Assembly (NCBI GenBank): GCA_030682575.1
Contig: JAUXNX010000016.1
Coordinates: 1 to 64,000 of the forward strand
Reading direction: 5' to 3'
Length of the DNA stretch: 64,000 nt
DNA from: Gammaproteobacteria bacterium
GTDB taxonomy: Bacteria; Pseudomonadota; Gammaproteobacteria; Pseudomonadales; Pseudohongiellaceae
Shown here: positions 40,353-50,573 of the stretch, one piece after another
Numbering within the stretch: the stretch's first letter is position 1
How the letters are laid out: the number at the start of each line of letters is the position of its first letter
Made by a program: the position numbers and the translations under genes
The notes under the pieces: generated by a model
What the model was told of the DNA's origin: nothing
The model's database searches: none
What the model saw: only the letters and a program-made list of their open reading frames with translations

Positions 40353-42017
40353 ATGATAACGACACACACAACAGTCCTTACTGGCGACATGGATCCCAAC
40401 CTCTTTGCGACACTGCCTGCCTTATACGACTATTCGTGCAGAAAATTTGTAGACAAGCCTGCCTTCAGTGCCCTCGGCAAGACCATCACATATGGTGAGC
40501 TACATCACTACAGTCAGTTGTTCGCAGATTACTTGCTTGACCAAACAGATCTGAAACCAGGCGACAGAATTGCCATTCAATTGCCGAACGTATTGCAGTT
40601 TCCGATCGCCGCCATTGGCGCACTGAAAGCAGGACTCATTCTGGTCAATACCAATCCCCTCTACACCGCCCGTGAAATGAAGCAGCAGTTTAAGGACTCC
40701 GGCGCCAAAGCTGTCGTCATTCTTGTCAACTTCTGCGATAAACTCGAACGCATTCTTCCGGAAACTGACATCGACACCGTAATCACTACAGAACTCGGCG
40801 ATATGCTACCTTCCTTGAAACGAGTAGTAGTTAACGCCGGCGTACGTTATTTGAAAAAAATGGTTCCAGCCTTCAACCTGCCAAATGCAAAGCCATGGAC
40901 AAGCATATTCAAAAGTCAGGGCGTACCTTCCGAGAGAGCACCCGTTGATTCAGGTACCGACACAGCAATTATTCTCTACACCGGAGGTACTACTGGTGTG
41001 GCCAAGGGAGCAATGCTTACTCATCAGAATCTACTTGCGAACATGATGCAGTTACGAGCAGTCAGTAAACCGGTAATATACGATGGCCGCGACACCATCA
41101 TCGCGCCTCTACCGCTATATCATACCTATGCTTTCATGTTTCACTGCCTGACAATGATATACGCAGGCAACCACAGTGTGTTAATACCCAATCCACGTGA
41201 TATCGACGGGTTGGTCAAGGTAATGCGTAGTACCAAAGCGAATGGATTCGTGGGTATCAATACGCTTTACCTTGCGCTGTGCCGACACAAAGACATAGAA
41301 AAAGTAGACTTTAGTGACATGCGTTTCTCTGGGGCAGGAGGTATGGCTTTGACAATCAACGTTGCACAAGAGTGGACTCGTATCACTAACTGTGAGGTAT
41401 TTGAAGGCTATGGACTCACCGAGTGTTCACCCGTTGTCACTGTCAATCCTCCTGGACATGTTAAACTAGGTACCGTGGGACCAGCCGTACCCGAAACACA
41501 GATTAAAGTCGTGGACGACAATGGTGTCGAGTTGGGATTGGACGAAAAGGGAGAGCTTCTGGTTAAAGGGCCCCAAGTAATGAAAGGCTATTGGCAAAAT
41601 GAAAAAGCTACACAGGAAGCGCTGACCGATAACTGGTTTCGGACAGGCGATTACGCTCAGATCGATAGCGATGGTTACGTAAAGATTGTTGATCGCAAGA
41701 AAGATATGATTATCGTATCGGGCTTCAATGTTTTTCCGAGTGAAATCGAGGAGTTGATCAACTCTCATCCCGACGTTTTCGAAAGTGCTGTCATTGGTAT
41801 TCCAAATGAAAAAAGCGGAGAACTAGTCAAACTGTTCATTGTCCCAAGAAACTTCTCGTTGAAGACGGAGACGATACACGAATTCTGCAAAACCAATCTG
41901 ACTCCCTATAAAGTTCCAAAAGAAATAGTCTTCGTCAAGGACCTTCCCAAATCGAATGTTGGAAAAATTCTGCGCAGGGAGCTTCGCGAACGAGAAATTC
42001 AAGGAGAGTCCGCATAG
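40353..42017 (+). CDS. fadD: Long-chain fatty acyl-CoA ligase-type AMP-binding enzyme
   Basis: ILYTGGTTGVAKGAMLTHQNL P-loop, GYGLTECSPVV, DRKKDMIIVSGFNVFPSEIEE; start 40353 rather than 40248. Confidence 0.9.
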   Translation: MITTHTTVLTGDMDPNLFATLPALYDYSCRKFVDKPAFSALGKTITYGELHHYSQLFADYLLDQTDLKPGDRIAIQLPNVLQFPIAAIGALKAGLILVNTNPLYTAREMKQQFKDSGAKAVVILVNFCDKLERILPETDIDTVITTELGDMLPSLKRVVVNAGVRYLKKMVPAFNLPNAKPWTSIFKSQGVPSERAPVDSGTDTAIILYTGGTTGVAKGAMLTHQNLLANMMQLRAVSKPVIYDGRDTIIAPLPLYHTYAFMFHCLTMIYAGNHSVLIPNPRDIDGLVKVMRSTKANGFVGINTLYLALCRHKDIEKVDFSDMRFSGAGGMALTINVAQEWTRITNCEVFEGYGLTECSPVVTVNPPGHVKLGTVGPAVPETQIKVVDDNGVELGLDEKGELLVKGPQVMKGYWQNEKATQEALTDNWFRTGDYAQIDSDGYVKIVDRKKDMIIVSGFNVFPSEIEELINSHPDVFESAVIGIPNEKSGELVKLFIVPRNFSLKTETIHEFCKTNLTPYKVPKEIVFVKDLPKSNVGKILRRELREREIQGESA

Positions 42018-42073
42018 GAGATTCCGCCTATAACGCAACACAGGGCGCAATGAAATTGAAGGAATGAGACGCC

Positions 42074-45000
42074 GTGCTTGAAAAGCTTGCAATCGAAATA
42101 GGACACTGCCTTCTGCTGGATCAATTCAGGCTGAAAAAACAACTCGTCCAGTTGCTCCGTTTGCCAGCCGACTCCGAGAAGTATGCTCGAGAGCTGCAAA
42201 CACTAAACAACAGAGTACAGGAGTCGAGTGGGCGAGTTGCACAACGTCGTTCATCTATTCCCCCTCTAACATTCCCTGAACAATTACCGATTTCGGAAAA
42301 ACGAGAACTGATCGCGAAAACATTGGCCGCTCATCAGGTGATCGTACTTGCCGGTGAGACAGGATCGGGCAAAACCACCCAGATACCCAAAATTTGCCTT
42401 GAACTCGGACTAGGAACCCGGGGGCTGATCGGTCACACACAACCTCGCCGAATCGCAGCCAGATCCGTTGCTGCGCGCATATCCGACGAACTGAGAGTGC
42501 AACTAGGCCGCGAAGTTGGTTATCAAGTGCGCTTCTCTGACATTACGGAACCTGGCACGCTAATCAAACTGATGACTGACGGAATTTTGTTGGCCGAAAT
42601 CCAACAGGATCGCTATCTCAACAAATACGAAGTGTTGATCATTGATGAGGCTCATGAACGTAGCCTCAACATCGACTTTTTGCTTGGCTATCTTCGCGAA
42701 CTGTTACCCAAGCGTCCTGACCTCAAACTCATCATCACTTCAGCAACCATCGACGTTGAAAAATTTTCACAGCATTTCGGCAACGCCCCCGTTATTTCGA
42801 TAGCCGGTCGCACATTCCCCGTAGATATACACTATCGTCCTGCTATCGAGGGTAATTGTGAGGATGAGAAAGATTGTGATCCATTGATTGCGTCTATTGT
42901 ATCTACGCTCGCGGAGATAGAGCAATTGGAGCGGACTGGACGACAGCGTCCTGGGGATGTTCTTGTGTTCCTGAGCGGAGAGCGGGAAATACGCGACCTC
43001 GCCCTGGAGTTGCGAAAACATCCGCTACAAGACACAGAAATATTGCCACTGTATGCCCGGCTATCACCGGCAGAACAGTCCAGAATTTTTTCCTCTCATC
43101 CAGGAAGGCGTATTGTGCTTTCCACAAACGTTGCAGAGACTTCATTGACGGTGCCCGGCATCGTTTATGTCATAGACACTGGCTACGCACGGATCAGTCG
43201 CTATAGCGTTCAGAGCAAAGTACAGAGACTACCGGTAGAGCGAATATCTCAAGCAAGCGCTAATCAGCGAGCAGGGCGTTGCGGCAGAGTGAGTAATGGC
43301 AATTGCTATCGGTTGTACAGCGAAGAAGATTTCATAAACAGACCACAATTCACTGATCCTGAGATCCAACGCACCAATCTGAGTGCCGTCATTCTGCAAA
43401 TGCTGATACTTGGTCTGGGTGATATTGCATCATTTCCATTTGTCGAGAAGCCCGAGGTCAAGGCCATCAACGATGGATTCAAATTGCTCCATGAGCTTGG
43501 AGCAATCGACAAAGAAAGACAACTCACACCGATTGGTCGCAGGATGGCAGCGATTCCGGCCGATCCCCGCCTCGCACGTATGCTGATCGAAGCTGATCTG
43601 CGCAAATGCCTGTACGAGATGCTGATTATCGTCAGCGCCCTCAGTGTGCAGGATCCGAGAGAATTTCCTCCTGACAAGAAGCAGGCTGCTCGTGAGAAGC
43701 ATGACCAATTCGCCCACCCTGACTCTGATTTCCTGTCGTGGGTATTGCTGTGGACAGAATATGAAACACAACGCCAGACGCTCAGTCAGAGTGAATTGCG
43801 ACAATACTGCAGGAAGAGTTTTCTATCACTGATGCGAATGCGTGAATGGCGGGAGACCCATCGGCAGTTGCATCTTGCCTGCCAGCGATCCGGGATGCTG
43901 GAGAATCACGGGACAAGTGTGTCTTTCAATGTGCACAATATCAACTACGAAGCCATACACCGAGCCATTGTTCGTGGCTCCCTGAATCAGCTCGGCATGA
44001 AAACCGAAGACGGACAGTATCTTGGCAGCAGAGGACGAAAGTTTACGATGTTCCCAACATCTTGTCTGTTCAGGAGGCAGCCGAAATGGATAGTCACCGG
44101 AGAATTGATCGAGACCAGTCGCCTCTATGCAACACTTGCAGCAAAAATTCAGCCGGAGTGGGCCGTTGATGCGGCGCAACATCTACTGAAGCGGGACTAT
44201 TCCGAAGCACACTGGGAAAAGAACAGGGGGCAAGTAGTCGCCTATGAGAAACTGACGCTCTTTGGTCTTGTGTTGGTTGAAAGGCAAGCTGTCACTTATT
44301 CGAATATCGATCCTGTTCAGAGCAGAGACATTTTCATTCGCGAAGCTCTGGTCAGCAATAATCTGAACACCAAAGCAGCGTTTTACCAGCATAATCTGTC
44401 GCTGCAGGAGGCATTAAGACGCGAGGAAGAAAAGCAGCGTCGTCCCGACATTATAGCAAGCGAGGATCAGATCTACGAATTCTACGCCAGCCGCATTCCA
44501 GTCGGCATATGTGACACTCGAAGTTTCGAAAACTGGCTAAAGTCCACCATGCTGGAAGACACATCTGTTCTGCACATGACGCAGGCAGACTTGCTGCAGC
44601 GTGATCTGGATGAATCGGCAAAGACTGATTACCCCGACCATACCACCATCCAGAACAATGTGCTTGATATCGAGTACCGTTTCAATCCTGGTAGTACGGA
44701 CGATGGCGCCAGCATAAGTGTTCCGCTGCGAATCGTCGGCCAAATGACCGATGCTGAGCTGGATTGGGCCGTTCCCGGGCAGATCAGAGAACGGTGTATC
44801 GTTCTGCTCAAAGGGTTGCCGAAAGGACAACGCAAACATTTCATCCCCGTGCCAGACTTCGCTGATACCTTCGTAAGCTGGCTGAAGAGCACCCCTGCTG
44901 ACAAAGTGTCCAAAAGCCCTCTTATTGATTTGCTCAGGAAATTCGTTCACAACCGCAAGGGCATCGAATTGGATCGTGCGACACTCCAACAGATTGAGCT

Positions 45001-46000
45001 ACCCGTCTACCTGCGACCAACGTTACGTGTCATCGACGACGAGGGCAGGGAAGTGGAGCACAGTCAATCTCTTGCGGAGTTACAGCAACGATATGGCCGA
45101 AGCCCGATTACAAAGGCCACAACTGAAAGTCTGCATCCCATGGAGAAAGAACAACTTACTGGATGGGATTTCGGCGAATTGCCTGCTTCGGTGACTTTTG
45201 ATGTTGGTGTAAGGATTACCCGTTACCCGGCCCTGGTTGACCAAGGTGATAGCGTCTCACTACTGTTGCAGGACGACCCCCAAGTGGCGGCGATGCTGTC
45301 GCGCAAAGGCCTTGCAAGACTGTTCATGCTCAGAACCGTGCAACAACGCAACACAATGTTGAAAAGGTTGCGCCAACTGGAAAAGCAGTTGGCACTCAAA
45401 GTACCAAATACTGCCATTGATTTCGGTGAGGAGAGCCTGCTCGCTATCTACCAGATAGCTTTTAAGCTGGATTCAATAACATTGCCCCACAACAAAGATG
45501 AATTTGAACAACAACTGACTGCAGGCAAATCCGCTTTATTGAGTACGGGAGAAGACTTCGAAAAACTGCTCGTTCTTATCGTGGAGGGCTTTTTCGCTAT
45601 CAGGAAACGCCTGCAAAGACTTCAGGGCGCAGCTTTGAAAACAGTAATACAAGACATCAACGAACAAATTCAAGCCCTTGTTTACCAAAAATATATTTCG
45701 GAAACCCCTCCTCAATGGCTGATGGAATACCCGCGTTACTTCAAGGCGATAGAGTTACGCCTTGACAAACTCCCACACCAATTGAGCAGGGATCAGGAAA
45801 ACACTCGTATCTTAAACGGATTACAGATGATCTCTAATGAGATTGTGAAATCTGCGAACCCGAACAGTAAGGCCATAAGTGAACTTCGTTGGCATCTGGA
45901 GGAGTTAAGAGTTTCCCTTTTCGCCCAAACGCTGAAGACCAAAGTACTAGTATCTGAAAAACGTCTGAAAAAGATGCTCGACGAACTTAGGAAAGCATGA
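42074..46000 (+). CDS. hrpA: ATP-dependent RNA helicase HrpA (GTG start)
   Basis: VLAGETGSGKTTQIPKICLELG, DEAHERSLNIDFLLGYLRELL, TNVAETSLTVPGIVYVIDTG, QRAGRCGR; DUF3418 C-terminus. Confidence 0.97.
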   Translation: MLEKLAIEIGHCLLLDQFRLKKQLVQLLRLPADSEKYARELQTLNNRVQESSGRVAQRRSSIPPLTFPEQLPISEKRELIAKTLAAHQVIVLAGETGSGKTTQIPKICLELGLGTRGLIGHTQPRRIAARSVAARISDELRVQLGREVGYQVRFSDITEPGTLIKLMTDGILLAEIQQDRYLNKYEVLIIDEAHERSLNIDFLLGYLRELLPKRPDLKLIITSATIDVEKFSQHFGNAPVISIAGRTFPVDIHYRPAIEGNCEDEKDCDPLIASIVSTLAEIEQLERTGRQRPGDVLVFLSGEREIRDLALELRKHPLQDTEILPLYARLSPAEQSRIFSSHPGRRIVLSTNVAETSLTVPGIVYVIDTGYARISRYSVQSKVQRLPVERISQASANQRAGRCGRVSNGNCYRLYSEEDFINRPQFTDPEIQRTNLSAVILQMLILGLGDIASFPFVEKPEVKAINDGFKLLHELGAIDKERQLTPIGRRMAAIPADPRLARMLIEADLRKCLYEMLIIVSALSVQDPREFPPDKKQAAREKHDQFAHPDSDFLSWVLLWTEYETQRQTLSQSELRQYCRKSFLSLMRMREWRETHRQLHLACQRSGMLENHGTSVSFNVHNINYEAIHRAIVRGSLNQLGMKTEDGQYLGSRGRKFTMFPTSCLFRRQPKWIVTGELIETSRLYATLAAKIQPEWAVDAAQHLLKRDYSEAHWEKNRGQVVAYEKLTLFGLVLVERQAVTYSNIDPVQSRDIFIREALVSNNLNTKAAFYQHNLSLQEALRREEEKQRRPDIIASEDQIYEFYASRIPVGICDTRSFENWLKSTMLEDTSVLHMTQADLLQRDLDESAKTDYPDHTTIQNNVLDIEYRFNPGSTDDGASISVPLRIVGQMTDAELDWAVPGQIRERCIVLLKGLPKGQRKHFIPVPDFADTFVSWLKSTPADKVSKSPLIDLLRKFVHNRKGIELDRATLQQIELPVYLRPTLRVIDDEGREVEHSQSLAELQQRYGRSPITKATTESLHPMEKEQLTGWDFGELPASVTFDVGVRITRYPALVDQGDSVSLLLQDDPQVAAMLSRKGLARLFMLRTVQQRNTMLKRLRQLEKQLALKVPNTAIDFGEESLLAIYQIAFKLDSITLPHNKDEFEQQLTAGKSALLSTGEDFEKLLVLIVEGFFAIRKRLQRLQGAALKTVIQDINEQIQALVYQKYISETPPQWLMEYPRYFKAIELRLDKLPHQLSRDQENTRILNGLQMISNEIVKSANPNSKAISELRWHLEELRVSLFAQTLKTKVLVSEKRLKKMLDELRKA

Positions 46001-46131
46001 GTTATGCCTGAGCGATTGTGACGGAATACTGACAGCTTTGTGAACTGGAGCCTGTAAATTGTGGAATTGACGGGATTCTTCGCAAGTACAATGTAAAACC
46101 TCTGCTGACTTTGTGATAATGCTTCAGTCGT

Positions 46132-46151
46132 GCCCCCCCGGACAGGGGGGC
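46132..46151. repeat. GC-only hairpin GCCCCCC-cggaca-GGGGGGC
   Basis: Perfect 7-bp inverted repeat in the hrpA-mlaA gap; no T-run on either side. Confidence 0.6.
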
Positions 46152-46273
46152 GTTATGCATTGCGGTCCGTGGTATATAATCGCCGCATTCCACTAGGAAC
46201 TGATTCGGGTTTAAAGCATAATGCGCGCCGTTCTGCCTGTCTGAGCCCCGTATCGGGAATGACTTTGAAATCA

Positions 46274-47035
46274 ATGGATATGTTTTCCGAGGGTTGCATC
46301 GTGTTTGATGCAGTAAAATTTTTTCACCGCAACCAGACACGTCTACCAACTTCCACCCGACGGATGGCAGCTGGCGTTGCCGCCAGCTTGTTATTCCTGG
46401 CTAGTCCTGCCTGCCTAGCCAACGACCCTTGGGAAAGCACTAACACCCGTATTTACGCGTTCAATAAATTTCTGGACACCTGGTTGCTCAGACCTGTTGC
46501 AGTTACTTATAGCAATGTTCTTCCAGGCATCGTCAGACAGGGCATAGGTAATTTTTTCAGCAATATAGATGATGTGAATGTGCTGGCCAATGATCTACTG
46601 CAACTCAAGCTCCGTGATGCTGCTACAGACTCCGGGCGCCTTGTGATCAACTCCACAGTGGGTATAGGCGGGATCATCGATGTAGCATCTTCCGTAGGGC
46701 TGAGCAAGAATGAAGAGGATTTTGGACAGACATTCGGCCGCTGGGGGGTAGGCTCTGGTCCTTATGTTGTATTGCCTTTCTTCGGACCAAGCTCTGTGCG
46801 AGATTCCGTTGGTCTGGTCCTGGACACGCTGTTCAACCCCATCCAATATCACAATGATGATTCCACCCGGAGCACTCTACTGTTATTGGGGCAACTGGAT
46901 GATCGAGCTTCTGTGCTCGCGATGGAGGGCTTGATTTCAGGTGATGAATACCTGTTCATTCGCGAAGCCTATCTGCAACAGCGCGAGTATCTCGTCAACG
47001 ATGGTGCTTACTACGACGATTTCGACGATTTTTGA
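46274..47035 (+). CDS. mlaA: Phospholipid-binding lipoprotein MlaA/VacJ (start uncertain, 46259-46280)
   Basis: ANDPWESTNTRIYAFNKFLDTWLLRPVAVTY..., FGQTFGRWGVGSGPYVVLPFFGPSSVRDSVG. Confidence 0.92.
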   Translation: MDMFSEGCIVFDAVKFFHRNQTRLPTSTRRMAAGVAASLLFLASPACLANDPWESTNTRIYAFNKFLDTWLLRPVAVTYSNVLPGIVRQGIGNFFSNIDDVNVLANDLLQLKLRDAATDSGRLVINSTVGIGGIIDVASSVGLSKNEEDFGQTFGRWGVGSGPYVVLPFFGPSSVRDSVGLVLDTLFNPIQYHNDDSTRSTLLLLGQLDDRASVLAMEGLISGDEYLFIREAYLQQREYLVNDGAYYDDFDDF

Positions 47036-47048
47036 TTCTGAAGAACTG

Positions 47049-47522
47049 CTATTCCAGCAGGGTACTCAGGGCATCGCGCACCTTCAGCTTGCTTCTGATG
47101 AAATCACTGTGGTTGACATAAATCAGATCTGCAATTTTACGAACCAGATGTTCTTCGTAGCGATCCACACTCGCATCCGCGAACGCTACACGCCACAGAT
47201 TCTCGAGTAGCTTGACGCGTTGCTCATAGCTATATCCCGCATTCACAAGAGACGTAAATTCGTAGAGCGATGTCGACTGATGCGACTCCTCTTCTGCAAG
47301 TGCTATTACGTGCGCAAGTTCTTCTCCATCCAGTTTGAAAGTCTGCTTCAATACCGCAGCTAACGCGTCTGTTTCTCTTTGATCTATTTGCAAATCTGCC
47401 TTAACCAGCTCAAATAACAGGGCGGCGGTTGCAAGCTCTATACGATGATCTGTGCTCTGTTCAGAATCATTGCCGTTGACTTGCAAATTATCCTCGAAAA
47501 AGCGCTTTATCGCCAAAATCAT
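47049..47522 (-). CDS. TerB-family tellurite-resistance-like protein
   Basis: AALLFELVKADLQIDQRETDALAAVLKQTF...LLENLWRVAFADASVDRYEEHLVRKIADLIYV. Confidence 0.9.
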   Translation of the reverse strand: MILAIKRFFEDNLQVNGNDSEQSTDHRIELATAALLFELVKADLQIDQRETDALAAVLKQTFKLDGEELAHVIALAEEESHQSTSLYEFTSLVNAGYSYEQRVKLLENLWRVAFADASVDRYEEHLVRKIADLIYVNHSDFIRSKLKVRDALSTLLE

Positions 47523-47588
47523 TGTCGTTTCATCCTCTCATACGCGGTTCATAACGACTGCATCATCAGAATCCAAACTCCAGGACCA

Positions 47589-48581
47589 CTATCGGACACA
47601 ATTCATGGCATCCTCCAACACCGTAATCGTGGCATTTTTGCGAAATGCATTCTCACTCAGATGACGTCGAAAGGCCTTTCCTCCAGGGACGCCGTGGAAA
47701 AGACCGAGGATGTGCCGAGTCAAATGTTGCAAGGGTGTACCATCATCCAGTTGCTCCTGCACATAAGGCAGAAACTCGTTCAGCACATCATGTCGAGAAC
47801 GGATTTTCGTGGATTGACCAAAGATTTCAGCATCAACATTCGCGAGAATCCATGGATTATGATAGACCTCACGCCCGAGCATCACGCCGTCCACTCGCTG
47901 CAAGACGTCACGACACTCCTGCAGGGTCTTGAGGCCACCGTTCAGAATTACCTGCAGATGTGGATATATCTCCTTAATGCGAAAAACTCTTGGGTAGTTG
48001 AGAGGGGGAATGTCCCTGTTCTCTTTGGGACTCAACCCTTTGAGTATGGCGATACGGGCATGAATGATGAATGTGCTGCAACCCGCGTCGGCGACGTGAT
48101 CAATGAAGCTCTCTAAGTACTCGTCACTGTCGTATGCATCAACTCCAGCACGACATTTGATCGTTATCGGGATAGACACCGCTGCTCGCATGGCGCGAAT
48201 ACAAGCCGCCACGAGCGTTGGATCCGCCATCAGGCAAGCACCGAATCTACCCGATTGAACGCGATCGCTGGGACAGCCTATATTCAAATTGATCTCATCA
48301 TAACCAGCTGCAGCGGCAAGCTCTGCACATCGTGCCAAATCCTTCGGATCGCTGCCCCCGAGCTGGATGGCGACTGGATGTTCTGCATGGTTATAACGCA
48401 GATGCCGTGGAGCATCACCATGTACAATTGCGCCACTCGTGATCATCTCCGTATATAGCATGGCGTGTCGACTCAGCAAGCGCAGAAAATACCGCTCGTG
48501 CCTGTCTGTCCAGTCCAGCATGGGAGCAACGCAAAATCTATGCCCATGAACTGATGGTAATCTGAGAAAGTCTGGCATCAA
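47589..48581 (-). CDS. dusA: tRNA-dihydrouridine(20/20a) synthase DusA
   Basis: FCVAPMLDWTDRHERYFLRLLSRHAMLYTEMITSGA, INLNIGCPSDRVQSGRFGACLM. Confidence 0.95.
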   Translation of the reverse strand: MMPDFLRLPSVHGHRFCVAPMLDWTDRHERYFLRLLSRHAMLYTEMITSGAIVHGDAPRHLRYNHAEHPVAIQLGGSDPKDLARCAELAAAAGYDEINLNIGCPSDRVQSGRFGACLMADPTLVAACIRAMRAAVSIPITIKCRAGVDAYDSDEYLESFIDHVADAGCSTFIIHARIAILKGLSPKENRDIPPLNYPRVFRIKEIYPHLQVILNGGLKTLQECRDVLQRVDGVMLGREVYHNPWILANVDAEIFGQSTKIRSRHDVLNEFLPYVQEQLDDGTPLQHLTRHILGLFHGVPGGKAFRRHLSENAFRKNATITVLEDAMNCVR

Positions 48582-48732
48582 GCTGCAATACGCTCAAAAA
48601 TTGTCGAGTTATCGGCCGCCTCAGCCGCCTATAGAAAGAAAGTAATTATAGCGGAGTATTCAGTCGCAGACACAGCTTTCATCCTGCAGCGGACTCCTTG
48701 TTCGTTATTGCCAGCCCCAACGATGTTTAGCG

Positions 48733-48738
48733 TATAAT
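48733..48738 (+). promoter_or_regulatory. Candidate -10 element for gltX
   Basis: TATAAT about 42 nt upstream of the gltX ATG; -35 weak. Confidence 0.35.
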
Positions 48739-48779
48739 CTCCGCTTGAACCAGCAGCCTCGCCATTAATCAGGAATGAT

Positions 48780-50276
48780 ATGCAAAAAGTCAGAACTCGA
48801 ATCGCCCCCTCTCCTACGGGGGATCCCCATGTTGGTACTGCGTATATTGCCTTGTTCAATCGCTGCTTTGCTCATCAGCACGGCGGGGAATTCATCCTGC
48901 GCATAGAGGATACTGATCAGCTTCGCAGCACCGCCAAGTCAGAGAAGGACATACTTGATGCTCTCAATTGGCTGGGTTTAAGTTGGAGCGAGGGACCAGA
49001 CATTGGTGGCAGGTGCGCCCCATACAGGCAGAGCCAACGCAGCGCCCTGTATAGTTCTGAAATCCTTAAGTTGCTGGATAGCGGTCACGCATTTCCCTGC
49101 TTCTGTACAACCGACAGATTGCAGGAGTTACGAACACGTCAGATGGAAAACAAGATTAGTGTGGGCTACGATGGACACTGTCTGACTCTGACAGAGGAAC
49201 AGGTCGCACAGAAACTCAGCAGCGGCGTGGAACATGTCATTCGCATGCGAGTTCCAGAGTCGGGGGATTGCGTTTTCAATGACATGCTCAGAGGAGAAAT
49301 ACGCATCAACTGGCAACAGATCGACATGCAGGTACTTATCAAGTCAGACGGTTTGCCTACGTATCACTTTGCGAATGTAGTAGATGACCACTACATGGAA
49401 ATTAGTCATGTCATTCGTGGTGAGGAGTGGATCAATTCCACTCCGAAACATCTCCTGTTGTACCAGTATTTCGGATGGGAGACACCCATTTATTGTCATA
49501 TGCCATTGCTGCGAAATACTGACAAAAGCAAACTTAGCAAACGCAAAAATCCAACAAGTATCGGCTATTACCGTGACATGGGTTATCTTCCTCAGGCCGT
49601 AGTCAATTACCTTGGCATGATGGGATGGACAATGCCGGATGGCAGTGAAATGTTTTCGGTGGAAGAGATGACAACAAATTTCGATCTCTCTCGTGTCTCA
49701 CTCGGAGGCCCGGTATTCGATATTGCCAAACTCGACTGGCTTAATGGGAAATATATTCGCGAAACGCTCTCGGATGATGACTTTCTTCAGCAGTTTGCAA
49801 ACTGGGCGTTCAGGCCGGATAGAGTTTCCGGAGTCATTCCCCTCGTGAAAAACAGAGTAGAGCGATTCAGCGACGTTGTACCACTCGCAGGATTTTTCCT
49901 ATGTGGGCTTCCGGAATTGAATGAAACCAGCTTTGACAACAAGAAAGTAAACATGGATGAATGCAGAAAAATTTTGCAACTAACCCTTTGGCAGCTGGAA
50001 TCACTTCACGAATTTAATCGCACAGCTATCGAATCATCTTGCGTGTCTATTGCCGCGCATCTTGGCATCAAGATCAGAGATTTCCTGCTTCCACTGTTTG
50101 TGGCAATTTCTGGAAAAGAGATCTCGACTTCTGTCATCGACTCTATCAGCATTCTGGGTCTCGATATCACACGTGCACGAATACGCCATGCCATCAATGT
50201 GCTGGGGGGCATCTCCAACAAGGAGGCAAAAGAGCTGGAAAAGGACCTAAGAGACTTCGCACAGAAGACAGAGTAG
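48780..50276 (+). CDS. gltX: Glutamyl-tRNA synthetase
   Basis: KVRTRIAPSPTGDPHVGTAYIALFNRCFA, KSKLSKRKNPTSIGYYRDMGYLPQA. Confidence 0.97.
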   Translation: MQKVRTRIAPSPTGDPHVGTAYIALFNRCFAHQHGGEFILRIEDTDQLRSTAKSEKDILDALNWLGLSWSEGPDIGGRCAPYRQSQRSALYSSEILKLLDSGHAFPCFCTTDRLQELRTRQMENKISVGYDGHCLTLTEEQVAQKLSSGVEHVIRMRVPESGDCVFNDMLRGEIRINWQQIDMQVLIKSDGLPTYHFANVVDDHYMEISHVIRGEEWINSTPKHLLLYQYFGWETPIYCHMPLLRNTDKSKLSKRKNPTSIGYYRDMGYLPQAVVNYLGMMGWTMPDGSEMFSVEEMTTNFDLSRVSLGGPVFDIAKLDWLNGKYIRETLSDDDFLQQFANWAFRPDRVSGVIPLVKNRVERFSDVVPLAGFFLCGLPELNETSFDNKKVNMDECRKILQLTLWQLESLHEFNRTAIESSCVSIAAHLGIKIRDFLLPLFVAISGKEISTSVIDSISILGLDITRARIRHAINVLGGISNKEAKELEKDLRDFAQKTE

Positions 50277-50279
50277 CCA

Positions 50280-50308
50280 TTGACAGTTACCGGAACGCTG
50301 CTTAGAAT
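50280..50308 (+). promoter_or_regulatory. Strong sigma-70 promoter for tRNA-Ala
   Basis: TTGACA (50280-50285), 17 nt, TAGAAT (50303-50308), GC-rich discriminator. Confidence 0.8.
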
Positions 50309-50413
50309 GCGCGGACTTTGAATTGGCGACCATCCTAGGCGTCGATTTAGTTCGCAGAAACAGCAGTTTTGACTGATTCGAGTCCGTACTTCCTGCAAAC
50401 AGAAAGTGACAAT

Positions 50414-50489
50414 GGGGTCTTAGCTCAGCTGGGAGAGCGCAACGCTGGCAGCGTTGAGGTCATCGGTTCGATCCCGATAGGCTCCACCA
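50414..50489 (+). tRNA. tRNA-Ala (GGC)
   Basis: GGGGTCTTAGCTCAGCTGGGAGAGCGCAACGCTGGCAGCGTTGAGGTCATCGGTTCGATCCCGATAGGCTCCACCA. Confidence 0.97.
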
Positions 50490-50573
50490 TTTCCTCGTTT
50501 ACCTCAACAGCTACTACACCAATCCGCAGCCCGCAATCGTTTGCCAGCTTGGTGACGACGGTTCGTAAAAAAT

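Noticed and set aside
47445-48116. 223-aa plus-strand ORF opposite TerB/dusA
   Set aside because: Antisense to dusA, whose FMN/tRNA-binding motifs are clear.
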